This document shows, piece after piece, positions 37,331-38,153 of a stretch of 38,153 nt of DNA; position 1 is the stretch's first letter; each line of letters begins with the position of its first letter. The position numbers and the translations under genes were made by a program. Under the pieces are notes generated by a model, which ran no database searches, was not told where the DNA came from, and saw only the letters and a list, made by a program, of their open reading frames with translations. Origin of the DNA: an uncultured Arachnia sp. (GTDB taxonomy: Bacteria; Actinomycetota; Actinomycetes; Propionibacteriales; Propionibacteriaceae); NCBI GenBank assembly GCA_947499145.1, contig CANMNB010000024.1, positions 1 to 38,153 on the forward strand, written 5' to 3'.

Positions 37331-38153
37331 CGGGGACGTCGGCAGTGGGGGCAGGACTGCAGCAGGGACGGCGCAGGAGGGGGCTGCCGCAGGTCGCGCC
37401 CCTCTCCTTCACCGTCGTCACCATGGTGCTGTTCGTCCTGTTCTTCGTGTGGCCGGCCGGTCTGGGGCTCTACTACTCGTTCACCGACTACCGCGGAGTC
37501 GGTACCCCGGAGTGGGTGGGGACGCAGAACTTCGGCGAGCTCTTCCGCGACGAGGACTTCTACAGTGCGCTGCTGCGCACGCTGACGTACACGGCCCTGG
37601 TCGTGCCTCTCGGCTACGTGGTCGCCCTCGGCACGGCCTGGCTGGTGACGCATCCCCGGACCCGTGGCGCGGGGGTGGCGCGGGTCATCTTCTTCCTGCC
37701 GTGGCTGGTCTCCCCGATCGTGGCGGGCATCATCTGGCGATGGCTGTTCGGGGAGAGCTTCGGGCTCGTGAACTACCTGCTGTCCCTCGCGGGGCTCGAG
37801 AGCGTGCGCTGGCAGTCCGACTCCAACCTGTCGCTGTCGGTTGTCATCATGGCCGGGATCTGGGGCGGGACCGCGTTCAGCATGCTGCTGTTCAGCGCGG
37901 CGCTGAAGAACATCCCCACCTCGTACTACGAGGCGGCCAGCATCGACGGGGCCTCAACGTGGCAGCAGTTCACCCGGATCACCTTCCCGCTGCTGCGGCC
38001 CACGTCGTTCATGGTGGTGCTGCTCGGAACCATCGGGGCGATGAAGGAGTTCGCCCTGATCCAGGCGCTCAACGGCGGTGGTCCCGGGACCACCAACTAC
38101 CTCATGGTCCAGTACATCTACTCGACCGGTTTCGAGCGCGCGCGGATTGGCTA
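37327..38153 (+). CDS. ABC sugar transporter permease, MalF/UgpA type (cut by window end)
   Basis: The first 275 codons of an inner-membrane permease. GTG overlaps the lipoprotein stop (GTGA). After a basic N-terminus, helices begin with LSFTVVTMVLFVLFFVWPAGLGLYYSFTDYRGVG, and several more follow. The ATPase-contact EAA loop is complete: EAASIDGASTWQQFTRITFPLLRP. The frame is open to the last base, so the C-terminus lies outside. A second permease of the MalG type would be expected next. Confidence 0.9.
   Translation, partial: MTGTSAVGAGLQQGRRRRGLPQVAPLSFTVVTMVLFVLFFVWPAGLGLYYSFTDYRGVGTPEWVGTQNFGELFRDEDFYSALLRTLTYTALVVPLGYVVALGTAWLVTHPRTRGAGVARVIFFLPWLVSPIVAGIIWRWLFGESFGLVNYLLSLAGLESVRWQSDSNLSLSVVIMAGIWGGTAFSMLLFSAALKNIPTSYYEAASIDGASTWQQFTRITFPLLRPTSFMVVLLGTIGAMKEFALIQALNGGGPGTTNYLMVQYIYSTGFERARIG

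Overview
The window is about 70% G+C with strong third-position G/C bias, GTG starts, many 4-bp gene overlaps and leaderless starts behind TANNNT boxes. Gene types (an MprAB-like two-component system, a WXG100 pair, a PAP2–diacylglycerol kinase fusion, a tandem glycine riboswitch) point to a chromosomal segment of an actinomycete. The order Propionibacteriales is a guess from overall flavour; the genus cannot be fixed from sequence alone. No rRNA, tRNA, CRISPR array, transposase or prophage was seen.

Layout. 1-471: non-coding, with a dispersed stem-loop repeat. 472-828: a small VOC protein. 829-1680: no convincing gene, but a run of hairpins ending in an intrinsic terminator, possibly a structured RNA. 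1681-2856 (-): a GT1/MGT glycosyltransferase. 3040-10581: a four-gene, translationally coupled ABC export operon (two large FtsX-type permeases, two ATPases). 10584-12324: an ABC-F protein preceded by a 10-codon leader ORF and a hairpin masking its Shine-Dalgarno sequence. 12380-13864: a nitronate monooxygenase-family protein behind a double palindromic operator. 13866-17020 (-): MprA/MprB-like regulator pair followed by topoisomerase IB. 17105-18680: low-molecular-weight tyrosine phosphatase and ornithine carbamoyltransferase.

18691-19879 holds an Abi_2/AbiF-type HEPN protein, followed by a cluster of near-palindromic ~25-bp repeats: a candidate toxin or abortive-infection module with an RNA partner. 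19922-23535 is a branched-chain 2-oxoacid dehydrogenase operon (E1α, E1β, E2; no E3) whose promoter carries the same double operator as the 12380 gene. 23575-26248: DUF4282 protein, alanine racemase, a 20-bp inverted repeat, and an AbiEi-like/DUF559 protein. 26249-26505: the dispersed repeats again, next to an EcsC-family gene. 27277-28864: aat and an Fpg/Nei glycosylase. 28866-29350 (-): two small WXG100 proteins. 29486-31802: prephenate dehydratase and a Na+/H+ antiporter-family protein. 31808-33379 (-): PAP2–DAGK fusion. 33473-34678: glycine riboswitch controlling an EamA transporter. 34713-38153: Gfo/Idh/MocA oxidoreductase plus a carbohydrate-type ABC importer (lipoprotein and a permease cut by the window end).

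The strongest points for follow-up are the Abi gene with its repeat cluster, the ABC-F leader/attenuator, the shared two-site operator, and the riboswitch-controlled EamA transporter.
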